From contig QYRS01000010.1 of NCBI GenBank assembly GCA_006503535.1, positions 310,001-374,000 of the forward strand: a DNA stretch of 64,000 nucleotides. The letters are read 5' to 3'. A program made the translations under genes and the position numbers. The DNA comes from Arthrinium phaeospermum. Its lineage: Eukaryota; Ascomycota; Sordariomycetes; Amphisphaeriales; Apiosporaceae. Positions 21,031 through 33,268 of the stretch are shown one piece after another. The first letter of the stretch is position 1; each line of letters begins with the position of its first letter. The notes beneath the pieces are model-generated. The model saw only the letters and a program-made list of their open reading frames with translations. It was not told where the DNA came from and did not search any database.

Positions 21031-24000
21031 ATACTGGATCTCGTATTCGAAAGTGAATTTATAGGCTATGAAAGATCGTATAGGGAAGGCGACACCGAAA
21101 TTTCCTAGCAGCTGAAAAAGGCTGCTTTTAAGCGTTTCGCACTAATTATAACCTTTTTTAGAAAGGGCGTTTTATAATAAGCATAGATATGTACTCTACG
21201 ATTTAATATTACAGTGTTATCTACCTTAGTTAAAAATGTACCGAAAGCTTGGATATACGTATACCTTGGTATAGTATTAATACTGTCCGTTAACGGGATA
21301 TAGTACTTAGTTTTAAATTATTAAAGCTACCGCTTTTATTATAGCTAAGAATGTATTTATCTTAGTAATAGAGCTAGATTTATTTATCTACGCTAGTATA
21401 GTAATATATATTAATATATGACGGTATAAATATATCATTTTATATGTAGCTATAGTCTTAAAAAGTGATATTATCGCTTAATTTAAATTGCTAGCTACAT
21501 GAGCTAAAGGAGCTATATAAAGAGTATTTACAGTATATTTTTATTGATGGTTTCTTAGTAAAGAACTAACTAGCTACTTAAAGGTAGTTTTAAAACTATA
21601 TTCCGAGGTATACTTATAATAATACCCTTATTAATCCCTTATTAACGGTTTATATAAATAGAATACTAAGCCAATAATGTCTAATCTTAAGAGCTATATT
21701 TTAATGCGTATTGAAATACTTTTATCGATATTTTCTACTTATTTATTTAAACTAAGGGTAATTATAATAAAGCAAGAGCCGTATTCGCTAATATATTTTT
21801 TCCTTGTCAGCCTTTTTTACTAAAGATTTAATCAGCTAGCTAAGTTTAGTTTTAAGATATATATAAAATTATATAAAGGCCTTAACCACTCTTAGGCTTT
21901 TTATCTTAATGAATTACGGCGCCGTTACGTATATGGGATTAGCTGACGGTATTTATGGCTTAATTTTAACACTTTAACCTTGCTATAAAGTGAAGGTATA
22001 TCCTTCGCCTTTTGGAATCCCGAGTTGACTATTAAAATTAAGCAGTTTTTATTCGGTCAAGGGTTAAATTACACTCGTAGATCGCCGCTTGGAATTGCTA
22101 GCTGCGTTATATTTCGTTTATAGGTTCTTCATTTTATAATAAAGAGGCTTTATGGTATGTTTTGCCAAGGCTAATAGACTCTTTAAATTGTTATAGTACT
22201 GGGGTTTAATGTAGTTATAGTTATATGTATTTATTTCGGTATTGGTGAGTTAGTTTATAAGCTAACTTCGTGTGAAACGAGGTTAGACGAGATTGGTTTA
22301 CTTTTAAGGGACTCTATAAGCTTTGATTAAGTTTTTTATATATATGCTTTTAGATTTTGAAAGAAGCCTGAGTCTCTTTAATATATTTTAATAACCTTAC
22401 TATCTTTATTTATAATTAAACATTTTCTGTAAACTATTTCTAGGTATAAATTTAGTAAATTAAGAGATGTGTTATGAATTTATATATAATTAAATTTAGA
22501 ATTCCTAGACCGGCTTATAATTATAAGTAAAATCTATATTGCTTTAAATATTTAATATAAGAGGTTTGGAATATTAAAATAATAATACATATATAAACGA
22601 GATTTACTACGAGGGATGAATTTATATCTATGTAGTTAGGAGATATATAAGTAATAGGTAGAGATTAGTAAGGATAGCTATAGCCCTCCTATATACACTA
22701 TAAGCTTAAAACAAACATAAGTGGATAAAAGAGTCGCTTTCTATCTATAGGTATTTATAGTTTTTATATTTTTTATATTATAAACACGCTCTAGTATTTA
22801 ATATATCTATCTTTCCTTATAGTTTTCGTCATCTATACTATTTACTTAAATGACGCTTACTACAACAATTCTGGGCGGTTAGGCAGCGAAACCTCTACCT
22901 CGGTAATCTTGACTATCGCTTTTAGTAATTATTTTAATATGCTATCCGATTTTTAAGAGTTTAATGAGTATGCTTGATACGAAATTACTCTTGTCGCTAT
23001 ATCGAACCTGTAAGGAAATCCAGTCCCGGGTATAAGCCTGCGAATAGAATATTAATACTAGATTAATGCCATTCATTAATAATCCTTATACTTTTCGTGA
23101 TATTATTAGAGTAAACGAAGCCTTGATATATGGCGATTTTGCGACTCGGTTCTTTTATTGAATATTATCTAAGATATTGGCAATTACTATTAATATAACC
23201 AAAGCCGACAGGCTTTAGGCGTGTCTTTAAACTTAAAGATACGAGCTGGTCGGCTACGAAAGAGTCATATTAGGGATAATCTCTAGCTTTCGGCGCAGCG
23301 ATTTTTTTATCGTATTGAAGAAAACAAAGCTTATACTTATCTAGGCTATCCTTAATCGTACTGTAACTACGTAAGCGATGAACTTTATTACGTAGAATAG
23401 AGCTTATTCGGTGTTTCTCAAGACGATATTTATTAAACAGGAGGTCTTTCTTCTAGAACTTGCCGATCGGCATACCTAAGCCGAGATCGTAAGGTGTGTT
23501 GAGCTTGGCTGGCCTTTGAGTGTCAACGCAAGCCCCTATGAGGAACTGAGCCGGACGAGTAGACGAATAGGGGATCTCCGAACATGGATAATGTAATTGG
23601 ACTTGCATTGCGTTAAGCAGCTTGAAGTACCTACTACTGTCCTTGAATACTCTAGCTTCGGAATCCAGTACCGAAGGATCTGGACGGTACCACATGGTAT
23701 GAGTTAGAGGAGAGCCTCTATTACTCTATTAACGTGGCATTTTTCTCTTCGCATGCGCTAAGATACCGCTATACCTGGCCGAGACATGACCCGTTAGAGC
23801 GCCTACGGCAAATATTTAAGCGTTATATACTTGCTTAAATTTTATATTTGATACTTAAAGATAATCGGGAGCTATTTGTCGAAAGAAGCTCTACTTAGGA
23901 TTTCGATCCCGAGTCCTCGAAATTCGAATACCTTAAAGGCTTAAGCTATTAGGATCAGGTACTCCTTAACTTGTGGGAAAGTTTAGGGTTGGACAGCGGG

Positions 24001-25599
24001 GTTAGTCATATATGATAACTACACTTAAGTAATATTAGAGCTATGAGAAATAGGTTAATTTTAAGTAAAAGGCTTATATAGCTTGTAAAAGAACTAAAGA
24101 CTATATAGGAATATCTTTTATTTAGAGATAAAAGCTAGTAATAAAATATAATTTAATTATAAATAGCTTTATATAGTATTAAATAATTACTAAATACCTT
24201 TTACATTCTTATCCTTTTTATCTTATTTCATTTATTATTAATATACCTATACTAATATAGTACTTTGTTAGATTTAATACGATTTAATAATTTAGGTTAG
24301 CTAATGTATATATATATATATATTTCTATACTAATAACACTATAGATTATAATAATTGCGATGTATAATAATAAACTTCGGGTATATTGAATGACTTTGC
24401 GCTTAAATCCTTAGTATAGTAATATCGTGAAGGGACTTTTTTAAGAGGTTTTCCTATGTTAATAAGTGAACCGAGGAGTCTTATATTACCTTAAGTATCT
24501 CTATATGTATATATTAGCGTTGAAATTTAGGGTGTTGCCTTTTTAACTAATTTTAGCGCTACTAGCCTTATTAAAAGATTAAGGTTATACTTTAATTAGT
24601 TCGTGATACTCATAGTTAATATTTCTAGAGTAGTTTTTATAATATATAAATGTATTATATATTAGATTACTATTATTAAATGTATAATATAATAATATAA
24701 TATATTAATACTGCTAATATAAGCTATATTTAACTATAATTAATATTTAGATAAATACATTTAAATATAGCTCTTATACCTTGGTACCTAGTTGTGAACA
24801 ATAGTTTACCTAGCTCTTAGTAAGCGAACATTAACAAGGGTGAAGGGTAAAGGTATTTAAAAATGGCTTTTATATGGGGGCTTTAACGGCTAGTTAGTCT
24901 CTTAGCAAATAAATATCAACAAGGGTACCTTAATTATGCCTTAAAATATGGCTCTTATACCCTTAACTTTTATAAAGTTTATACTAGATATGGCTTTATA
25001 TCCCTATCTTGCTAAGGATTTAAGTGGATAATATAGTTTATTAGAGAACCTTTAAATCTAGCTAATAGTCTACCCAGTACATATATACGCTTCTGATAGC
25101 CACATAGTCTTAAAGATTGCACCGCTTTAATGTATAAGCTAAAGGCTTTTAAAAAGAATTAGAGTTACGAAATAAAAAGGTGCAATAAAGTCTAAACGCT
25201 ATAGATCGCTCGGTAGAAATATTAGCTATTTCTTTTATTAAAAAACTAATTATATATTGCATAGGACAGAGAGTAATAGACAGCATTAATAGGTAGTATT
25301 AAGCATATTAAGAGTAATAAATTGCTATTTTATAAAAGGAAGTAAAGTAATAAGAATAAATCACCTTAAGGTGCTATATATAGATAAAAGAAACTGCTAA
25401 CTAAGCATGTTAACCCTGTTAAAGTGCTTAACCCTTGTTTCTATTACAATATTATATATATAAAGCGTTAAAATATATAATCTATAATACTAAGTATAAG
25501 GTTGAATTAAGCGCGATATCGCGCATGAAACTAAGTAAGTTTGCCGAATAACACTTTTAGTAAAGTTAATTAGAAAGCATTCTAGTATAGTACTGTATA
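21031..25599. repeat. AT-rich, RIP-degraded DNA with no readable genes
   Basis: About 4.5 kb is very rich in TA, TTA and TATA words, with stops in all six frames and almost no open frame above 60 codons. This is what repeat-induced point mutation (C to T, mostly at CpA) leaves of duplicated transposons, and the degree of damage hides the original elements. A less damaged island at about 23440-23700 has higher GC and an 80-codon minus-strand frame (for example FLIGACVDTQRPAKL) that I cannot identify. A (TA)n run lies at about 24306-24323. RIP is inferred from composition, not computed. Confidence 0.8.
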
Positions 25600-26286
25600 T
25601 CACTTCTTTAACTTTTGCCTTTTCGCCGGCTTGCTTTGCTGGAGAAGCTCTATTTGACCTTCCCAGTCTTGCTCTGTATATTTCCCAAGGAACTGTTCTA
25701 GGACCTCGTATAAAGCGGATCTCGGAAGATCCTTAATTAAGAGTCTCGAAGGCCGCCAATAAACCACGATTGTTGCTAATGCCCTATTCTTGGAAACCTT
25801 TATATTACTGATTTTATCGTACTTATAGTATCTTAAAGTTACGCCTGCTCGTTTTACGAAAAGGTTTTTAAGATATATGTTGCGGTGACGTTTATTATAA
25901 GTTGTATAGCCTTTATGCTGGGCTACTTCTGTTGACGCCTCGCGTCCGCAAGAGGGTGTATTAGAAGAAACGTGAAAACGATTTCGGCTATGTTGATCCC
26001 GTAAGTATAGCGTTGGTAACTCGGGCAAATCGGTGTTAGTGTCGCTTGGACGCGGTGCCTGTAAATATAGTCGAATAGAGACTGGATCGCCCTTATCCGT
26101 AGAACCCTCCGTCGGCCCTTCCTTGGAAAAGCATGCAGGAAAATGCACTGGCTCTTTCGATGGATGCTTCGTCGAATCGTTGTTTAATGAATACTTGCAA
26201 TCAATAACAGGCCCGGATTCTCTCAGTAGATCTTTGGAAGAAACCTGAGGTATAGGAGTAAAGGTAACGCGCGGTGAGGAAGGCAT
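25600..26286 (-). CDS. Intact 228-residue unknown protein inside the AT-rich block
   Basis: An uninterrupted frame from ATG 26286 to the stop at 25600, flanked on both sides by RIP-degraded DNA. The N-terminal 110 residues are polar and Pro/Ser-rich (APRPSDTNTDLPELP). The C-terminal half is basic and more ordered: YNKRHRNIYLKNLFVKRAG, YYKYDKISNIKVSKN, YWRPSRLLIKDLP, and a terminal basic cluster KPAKRQKLKK that could be a nuclear localisation signal. No signal peptide or membrane helix is present. The family is not recognised. Its survival in a region where other sequence is shredded suggests late arrival, single-copy status, or selection. It may also be a fragment of a mobile element protein. 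Confidence 0.6.
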   Translation of the reverse strand: MPSSPRVTFTPIPQVSSKDLLRESGPVIDCKYSLNNDSTKHPSKEPVHFPACFSKEGPTEGSTDKGDPVSIRLYLQAPRPSDTNTDLPELPTLYLRDQHSRNRFHVSSNTPSCGREASTEVAQHKGYTTYNKRHRNIYLKNLFVKRAGVTLRYYKYDKISNIKVSKNRALATIVVYWRPSRLLIKDLPRSALYEVLEQFLGKYTEQDWEGQIELLQQSKPAKRQKLKK

Positions 26287-27190
26287 AATAGAAGAGTTAG
26301 ACTAATAAGGGGTTAGAAAGGTCTTTTGTAAGATTGAGATAGTGTTAAGCGCTTTAGTGTGGAGAGCGTCGAAAGGGAGAGAGTAAGCTGAATATGTTAT
26401 ATATATAATAAAGGATGAGTTTAATAGAGTAAAAGGAGAAATAGGACTTTATATAGATATATTTTAACCTTGGTAGATATATCACGTTACCTTATAAGGG
26501 TATTTCATTTATTTATTCTAAATACATAGCTACCTTATAAAAGTTTAATACTATAACCTTATATAGTAACTTACTATTATTATAGTTATTGTAAATATAT
26601 AATGTAGGTAATTAAGTAGTAGATAATCCGGGGCTAGAAAAGGTATTCTCACTACTAGTTTTTATCTATAATATAATAATTAAAGGATGAGGTAGGGTTT
26701 ATTGCTTTAGAGTGGCCGGTAACTAAGTGGTAGAGAATCTTCCTAATAAACTATGTCTAGTAATTTAAAGAGGGCCTTTAAGTTTTATTACACAATTATT
26801 ACTATTAGGGGATAAAGGTTTAATAAGTATTGTTAAAGACGATAAAAGCCGTGTAATGTTAGTTTTAAAAAGAGGAAGTATAAGTGGAGAAAGTTTAAAA
26901 AACATCGGCACGAAAGTATTAAGGGTTTAAAAAGTGGGCTCCTTTTTTATTTATTAGACTCTTTTTATGACCACCCGAGCTTAGGGCGGGAGTATGCTAT
27001 AAATCTGGTGATAATTTATAACTCGTGCCCATTTCTTATAAACTTAAGGCTAATAAAGCGTATTAAATATAAGGAGTTATTTAACTAGTTAAGGTTTATC
27101 GCGATAATAAAGTCCTTAGTTATTTATATATATTATATTTAACTAAGACTAGTTATAAAAAATTAAAATAAGTGATACAGTATATAATTA
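26287..27190. repeat. AT-rich RIP-like DNA
   Basis: The same character as 21-25.6 kb: TpA-rich and stop-filled, with no frame. Nothing identifiable. Confidence 0.7.
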
Positions 27191-29433
27191 CTATAACCAT
27201 TGTATAAGGAACTTGGCCGTTACTGCCATTGGGCAAAGCCAATATGTTACCTGTTACCCCAACATATAATGCCAGTTATGATATTACCGTTAGCGGTATA
27301 TCGTACATCGTCGAGGCAGCCTACTTTATCAAACTCTACTTCCTGGTTCTATCGAATACGAGCTAGGAGCCCGTCGCCGTTCGCACGTATCTCGACGAGT
27401 AGTTAGGTCAGAACCGAACGAGAGGAGAAGCTCGCTATTAACGTTCTCTTTACCGGTGTTAAACTTCTATACCTAAGATCCACCATCGCCATCGCGACCG
27501 TGTTGCTATATATGCTCTAGGGGCTCTGACTCGTTTTCGTTATGCAGCTAAGCTTTGGTTACTCTAATATTGACCTCTTGAGTCTCCTTTTGTCTCTTAA
27601 AACTAGGGGCAGGAAAGGTATTTTAATATAAAAGTTGAGTAGTTTTGAAACCCTATCTTAAAGAATTTTAACCGCCTTAAGTACGATCCAACTGGCTGGA
27701 AGCGAATGCCTACACGATGAGACTAAAAATAGGAGCTTGGATAGGTATGTATATAGGGTATGTAACGTTTAATTTTGATAGTGGTAGTGGTCTCTTATGG
27801 ATACTAGATAGAATTACCCCTTAACCAGCTCGCTAACAAAGCTTCTAGCCTCCCCGGAAACGGCTTTGAACATCTTGTTACTGTTAACTACTACAGTACA
27901 GCCGTTGATGTCTTTTCCTCCGAATCGTTCCTATTGCCTGTCCCTAGCCACCTATACTGGTATGTAACTACTATTGGGCGAATCTTGAATAACACTTCTG
28001 ACTTAAATGTGTAGAAATGTTTCCTATCTTTGACTTTGCCATTGAAATCCTTCCACTGGCTAGATTTACTACACCGGCAAGGAACCGGCTTGTATGTTTG
28101 GGACTGCCATTCGACTTTTTCGACGGAGAAGTTGAAACTCGAGGACCTCCATCTTTTTTTGGAAACTACTGGTGACCCGGACTTTCTCTTTTTCTTGCGC
28201 TTTCGTGTTTCGCTGGGAGTTTTTAAGGTATGTGCACCTCTCTTTCCTAGCTTGTTAGGCTCCTCCTGGGAGTTACTCGTTTCCGGTCGTAAGCTAGATG
28301 ATTCTCTGTAGGGTGAATATGGGATAGCCTTCTGAGCTATATTATCTTGGCTTGCCTTATTCGAAAAAGTATATGCACCGCTGCTATCGATGAGGTCTAA
28401 TGGACAGTTGTTGAAACCCGAGAAGTTGATGGGCCAGTTGTCAGGGTAGATGGGTACATCGTAGGAGCCAAAAGGTGAATCAGTGAAGTTGGAAAGTGAG
28501 GTCTCTACGTTGAAACGCTAACCATTATTATTCACGATACATTTACCTTTGGGCTAGCTAGTGAAGTCAAATGATTTATTGGACTATTTCGTTAAGTCGA
28601 ATAATGCGTTGGACCGGCAATTGAAGTTAAAGGATGATTTATTGATGGGGAAAGTCTAATTATCCGTATGTGTGGTGCTGGTAGGAAAGTTTACAGGACT
28701 GTCTTTAGGACTATACGTAGGGAGGACCTCGTTATTATGTTGGAGAATGAAGTTGAGGTCGGACTTCTCGGTATTAGTGAGAGATACATAGGGCTAGTTT
28801 ATCGGTGTTGTAGGTGTAGGATCCATAGTCCGTACTCGTTCGAAGGAATAGATACTAAAAGAAGAAGAGTAGAGATGTGGGAGAGAAGGAGGAATAGAGG
28901 GAGGAATAGAAGGAGCAGCTTGGGCATATATACGTGTAGCCCTTTTCTAAGCGCTCCCTCGAACCTATTAGGCCATAAAACTCTATTATTTAGAGACTGA
29001 TATATTCCTGTTCGCAGCCAACGCCTTTTAAAGTCCGCCGTATCCAGGGGCTAACCGCCGGGGCAAGTGATATGCGAATAACCTTTTTACCTAGAGAGCG
29101 AACCATGCCTCTTCGAAATCTGGCTCTCGACAGCGATGTTTGTAGATGTTCGTTTCGGCCGAAAATACAGACGCCCAGGGTTATGGCCGCTGGATCCTGA
29201 AAGTAACTCATATCACAAGCACGGCCCCTTCCCCTTTCCCCGTCGAAGGGAGCCTAGACGCTGAGAAGTACGTTCTAAGAATTATGGTTAGTCTATTAAT
29301 AGAGGAAATTTCGCACAAGTTAACATCTAATTATATATAACGTAGCCCTGGTTCGCTAGAAATATGTTAGCCGAACTTTTCTAAAATGCAGCTTTAGGCG
29401 AATCGATTCTTGGGCGAGGATGGATCCTTGGAA
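27191..29433 (-). pseudogene. Patch of moderately damaged, possibly coding relic(s), unidentified
   Basis: GC rises here and several minus-strand segments read like protein between stops. One at about 28.0-28.3 kb is basic and reads ETRKRKKKRKSGSP, then SFNFSVEKVEWQSQTYKP, then VPCRCSKSSQWKDFNG. Another near 27.85-27.95 kb gives DINGCTVVVNSNKMFK. A plus-strand 93-codon frame at 28030-28311 overlaps the first segment and is probably its shadow. I cannot assign a family. The segments could be one broken nuclear protein or several pieces. Confidence 0.35.
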
Positions 29434-29823
29434 TTACCGTCCTTGGAGGAGTTTATTCCTTATCTGAATTAGAGCGGGATGAGTTGTATCCTGTTTAGTA
29501 TTGAAAACGTTATCTAGGATAGTGGACTTGATTTCCTTGCCGACGAGATCCTGGAGGTTTTGGCCCTTGGCCAGCTTACCGAGAATGTTTCCGTTCTGGT
29601 TCCTGAGTTGACTATTATCGGCAACGGTGAAGAGGCCCTCGAATATGTTGACGACCTTGCTTATAACGGAGGTGGTAGACTTGTGGATCTTGATGCCGGC
29701 CTTTTCGGTAGCTATGTCGGTAACGTTATTAGTTTTCTTATCGACCTTATTATTGGCATTGTTCGCGGTTTTACCGACTTTGCTAGTGGCGCACTCGACA
29801 GCCCCGCCGGCGTTATCGGCCAT
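29434..29823 (-). pseudogene. Fragment of a DUF3659 / LEA-like repeat protein
   Basis: A 129-codon frame. Its centre reads FEGLFTVADNSQLRNQNG, NILGKLAKGQNLQDLVGKEI, which matches my memory of the DUF3659 unit (FEGL, then a rest with NGxxLGKL, then LVGKEI) found in long fungal LEA-domain-containing proteins. The preceding part, ATSKVGKTANNANNKVDKKT, resembles their repetitive helical linkers. Family members are hundreds to thousands of residues long and carry many units, so this is a fragment at best. No function is claimed. It lies between RIP-damaged stretches. Confidence 0.55.
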
Positions 29824-30369
29824 CTCACTTACCTTGGTGGTATGTTAGGGGGAATACACGATGTGCCTAAGAGGGGTAATAAGATACTATGGTAGGAGGA
29901 AAAGGAGTATAAGAACTGGAGGATAGTTGGGAGATACGGCTGTTTGATGTCGCGCCGCCGCCGCCGCCAGATGCTATTTCGGGGAAGGACTAGCTCGTGG
30001 AAAAGAATCTTTGGTATCGCTTTATAAGTTTGGATTAGTAATTATTTGGCGAGGGAACTTATAAAGGCGGTAAAGTTTGCTAAGGATACTATTAAATTGA
30101 GTAATTAGCTGGTATTAGGATAGGATGGTGGTGATTACAGACCTATATTAAATACGATTAAACGAAGCAAATTTTATAATTATTATGGGTGCGTAGTAGA
30201 GGGCCTATAAGGTAAATTCCTGAAATTATAGACTAAATCGGATAAGCAGCGTATACGGCGGGCATGACACTACCTCTAGGAACGGTTCCAGCTGATTATT
30301 ACGCTCTGTAGATTGGTTTCGTCTAAGTAATAATTAAGTCCTTGATTAACATCTAAATCCCCCTATGCT
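29824..30369. other. No gene recognised
   Basis: Mixed-composition sequence with a short CCG repeat (about 29952-29967). Nothing identifiable. Confidence 0.45.
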
Positions 30370-33268
30370 ATCAGTTGGCCTCCTGCTGGCCGTCGGTCTT
30401 ATATATAGACTAATCCAGTCCCTGGTCTATGGCGTCGCGGTTGGTGTTCTTCCGTACTAGGTATTTTTCGGCCAAGTTTACCTCGTCCCGGAAGGCCTCG
30501 ATGTGTGTCTCGCGACGCTGGCTCTTACGGTGTACTCTGGCCGGGGCCTGTGCCGCGTGGGCGTGTGTGTTCGGCTCCTCGAGTATGGTGAGCTAGTTGG
30601 CTTCCTGTAAGTTAAAGCCGACCGAGCTAAGTTGGTACGTTATGAGGACCACCTGCGGATGCTCGCGCGACTCCGGCGCGTTCAGCGTGGCCTGACGCGA
30701 GTAGCCGTCTTTGCTATGTCTGCCCTGGTATGGCATGTCCACGTGTATGAATGTGACGCGGAGCCGGGGAAAGTTTCTTAGCAGAAGTAGTAGGGTGATT
30801 AGGCAGGTTACGGGGTATAGGGTGAATATGATTATGTGTTCTAGTTCTTCGAGGGCCAGTATCTCCTTAATGCGGCCATGCAGGCGGCGGTATTTGGGCG
30901 ATTTAGCGCGTAGGAGGCGGCGGTGCTCCTAGAACGGGCTGTCCTCGAGCAGTACGAGCGCGGCGTGGCGGTCGTAGTCGGCCAAAGTGAGTTCCATGGT
31001 TACCTTACTGGCGAGCTCGTTGACGGTGGGCGCTATTAGCTGGTCGGTGGTGAGGCTCCCATGTGAACTAAAGCTTCGCGATGGTCGGGAACGTCGCCGA
31101 ACGTGCGATGACCGAGTAGCACTCGCTTCCTTTGGCATTGGCCCGCGCTCGGCCGTGGAGGAGCTCTATTTCTACGGACTACCTGGTGGGAAGTATGCCC
31201 TTCCGGTCCGATCTATATTGGCCTAGCCTCTCCTTTAGCTCATCGTCGATCCAGCGCTGTACTGAGGCTACGACGCGGCAGAAAGTGGACCATGTCTTAC
31301 CCTGCGTGGCTATGGGCGTGTTCATGTGGGCTACGTCCGGTGCGGTGAAGGTCACGATGGGGTTGCCCGAGTGATCGGTCGCCTTCTGGTCGCGGCGGAC
31401 GATGATTTGCTTTATCACCTTGTCTCGTAGGGCGGAGTGTTCTTTTTATTTGGGAGCGAGCTACTCTCGGATTTCGGTTTTGTCTGTCTAGTGCAGCCGG
31501 CGGAGGAGGGACTTCTCGGTGGATCTGAATGCCTGCTAGTCACTTATGGTTTCGCTGTAGTGTTCCCAATCGTGATCCCTGGCGGTGGTGGTGAAGTGGT
31601 CTACGGCCTGGAACCAGGCGTCCGGACCTGCGGCCTGGAGCGATCCCGAGACCAGGAAGAGGAATACCGGCCTATTACACTCCTTCCGTATGTTCTCTAA
31701 GAATGTGAAGGGCGCAGTGGGACTGCCGGAGCCCAAGTATCGATGGGCCTCGTCCATCATAATCAAGCCTGCGGGCAGGTTTTCGGGGAAGCGCCTACGG
31801 CCTTGGATGCTGGCGCTCGCGAGGAAGCACGTTCGTTCGCCGCCTAAGTACTCGGGCGGGAGGCCTTTTTCGTTGTGATCGACCCTTTCAAGGTTTTCCT
31901 CTTCGTAGAAGAAGCGTTGGTTCGCCGGATTTTTGGCCTGGCTAGACCACTCGTTATGGTTCACTTTGAACTCGAAGTCATTGGCCGGACTGGCAGGGCT
32001 GATATCGATGTGTTTCTTGATTTCGGCAACCTAATTGTTGATAAGGTCGCGTGGTATAAAGATGATCGTCGGCCAGCGGCGTGTCGTCGCTGCGATTCTG
32101 CGCGCCTAACCGTCCTTTTCATAGGGGCATTGTAACCCGCTATACATGTCTTGTCGAGGACACTTGTCGCCTGGCTTTTGGTGCTTGAACGCGGGGAGGT
32201 GATAGTCCCGGTTCTGGTGTATATGGTCCCGTATCTAAACCAGGTGTCCACGGATCACTATGAGGGCGAGCATTTGCAAAGTCTTGCTCATTCCTATATC
32301 GTTTGCCAATAGCCCTCCGGCAATACCTTTACGTGCCCGTTGCGTCAGCAGGATGAACACGCCTATGGCTTGGTGGTGGTCTAGCGACGTCTGGATGCCG
32401 GCGATATTGACCTTGGTGGCGAGTTTGTCGCAGCCGAAGAGCTTATAAGTGCTAGCCCATAACTTTTCGCATCAGCTATTGCGGGCGTCGGTAAAGTCGG
32501 TGTAGTTAGGGAGGTCCTTGTCGCCGGCGTCTTGGGTGTCTTCTTTTTCGACCTCGGGTTCCTCAGCAGGGTATCCGGCGGAGTCTTCGAAATTCTCGTC
32601 GTTTGGGAAGGGGTTAGTAGAGGTAGATATATGGGCACATAGGGGCTTTTCGTACTATCTTACGTTAGGTCAATAATATCCGCCACATGTGTGGAGTGTA
32701 TACTGGTAGAGGTAACACTGTGGGCTGGAGAAATGTTAGTCGGGTTGCAGGAGGAGGCGCGCACGCTAGACTAACCTTGTGAAGAGCGATTTAAGCGATT
32801 GCGTCGAGTTGGCCTAAATAAGCGTTGATTAGAGTCCACCTCGGTGGTGGCCGTAGGTGAGATGGTTTAACTTTTGTGCGTACTACGTTGATCGGCCACA
32901 TCGTTGCCATTGTCGCCGACTTGGGGTTCTGCGCGGGAAGGCTCCTCGGAGCTGCCTGTGGGCTGGCTGAAGGTACTGGCGGAGTAGATGGGTACGTCGA
33001 TCTTCGAACGCCTGTTGTCGGAACGGCTAAATTCCGCCTGTCGCTTCGCTGCCTTTGCGCTACGGGCTTGTAGATGGCTGGTCTTCTTATAAAGGAATAC
33101 TCGTTGGCGCACATACTCGACGTCCCCGGTGCCCAGTGTATCGTAAAGTATTCTTTTCGTGTCTTTGTTCGTGATGTTATTGACGAGGAAGTTTCCTGTG
33201 ATTTTTCCTTTGTGAATCTTCTCGTCGATGCCGGAGGGTAATCTTTTAATCGAGCAGAGCTCTAGCAC
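30370..33268 (-). pseudogene. SNF2-type helicase relic, many nonsense changes
   Basis: On the minus strand a helicase can be followed in pieces. An N-terminal region is at 33268-32867 (TLGTGDVEYVRQRVFLYKK). Motif I is near 32280-32340 as GGLLANDIGMSKTLQML, compared with the family's GGxLADxMGLGKTxQ. Motif II, MMDEAHRYLG, is near 31750. The middle (HMNTPIATQGKTWSTF) is near 31330. The C-terminal lobe is near 30530-30610, as LSSVGFNLQEAN and QAPARVHRKSQ. The pieces stay in one frame for long stretches but are cut by TAG/TAA codons, mostly where Gln or Trp would fit. Known family role: ATP-driven DNA translocation in chromatin remodelling or repair. A second C-terminal piece lies at about 37.8-38.9 kb. 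Neither can be functional. Confidence 0.72.

Noticed and set aside
21031..27190. tRNA or rRNA genes, CRISPR-like arrays or an active LTR element in the AT-rich part
   Set aside because: No cloverleaf, rRNA core, regularly spaced repeats, or paired terminal repeats could be recognised by eye; composition alone is not evidence for any of these.
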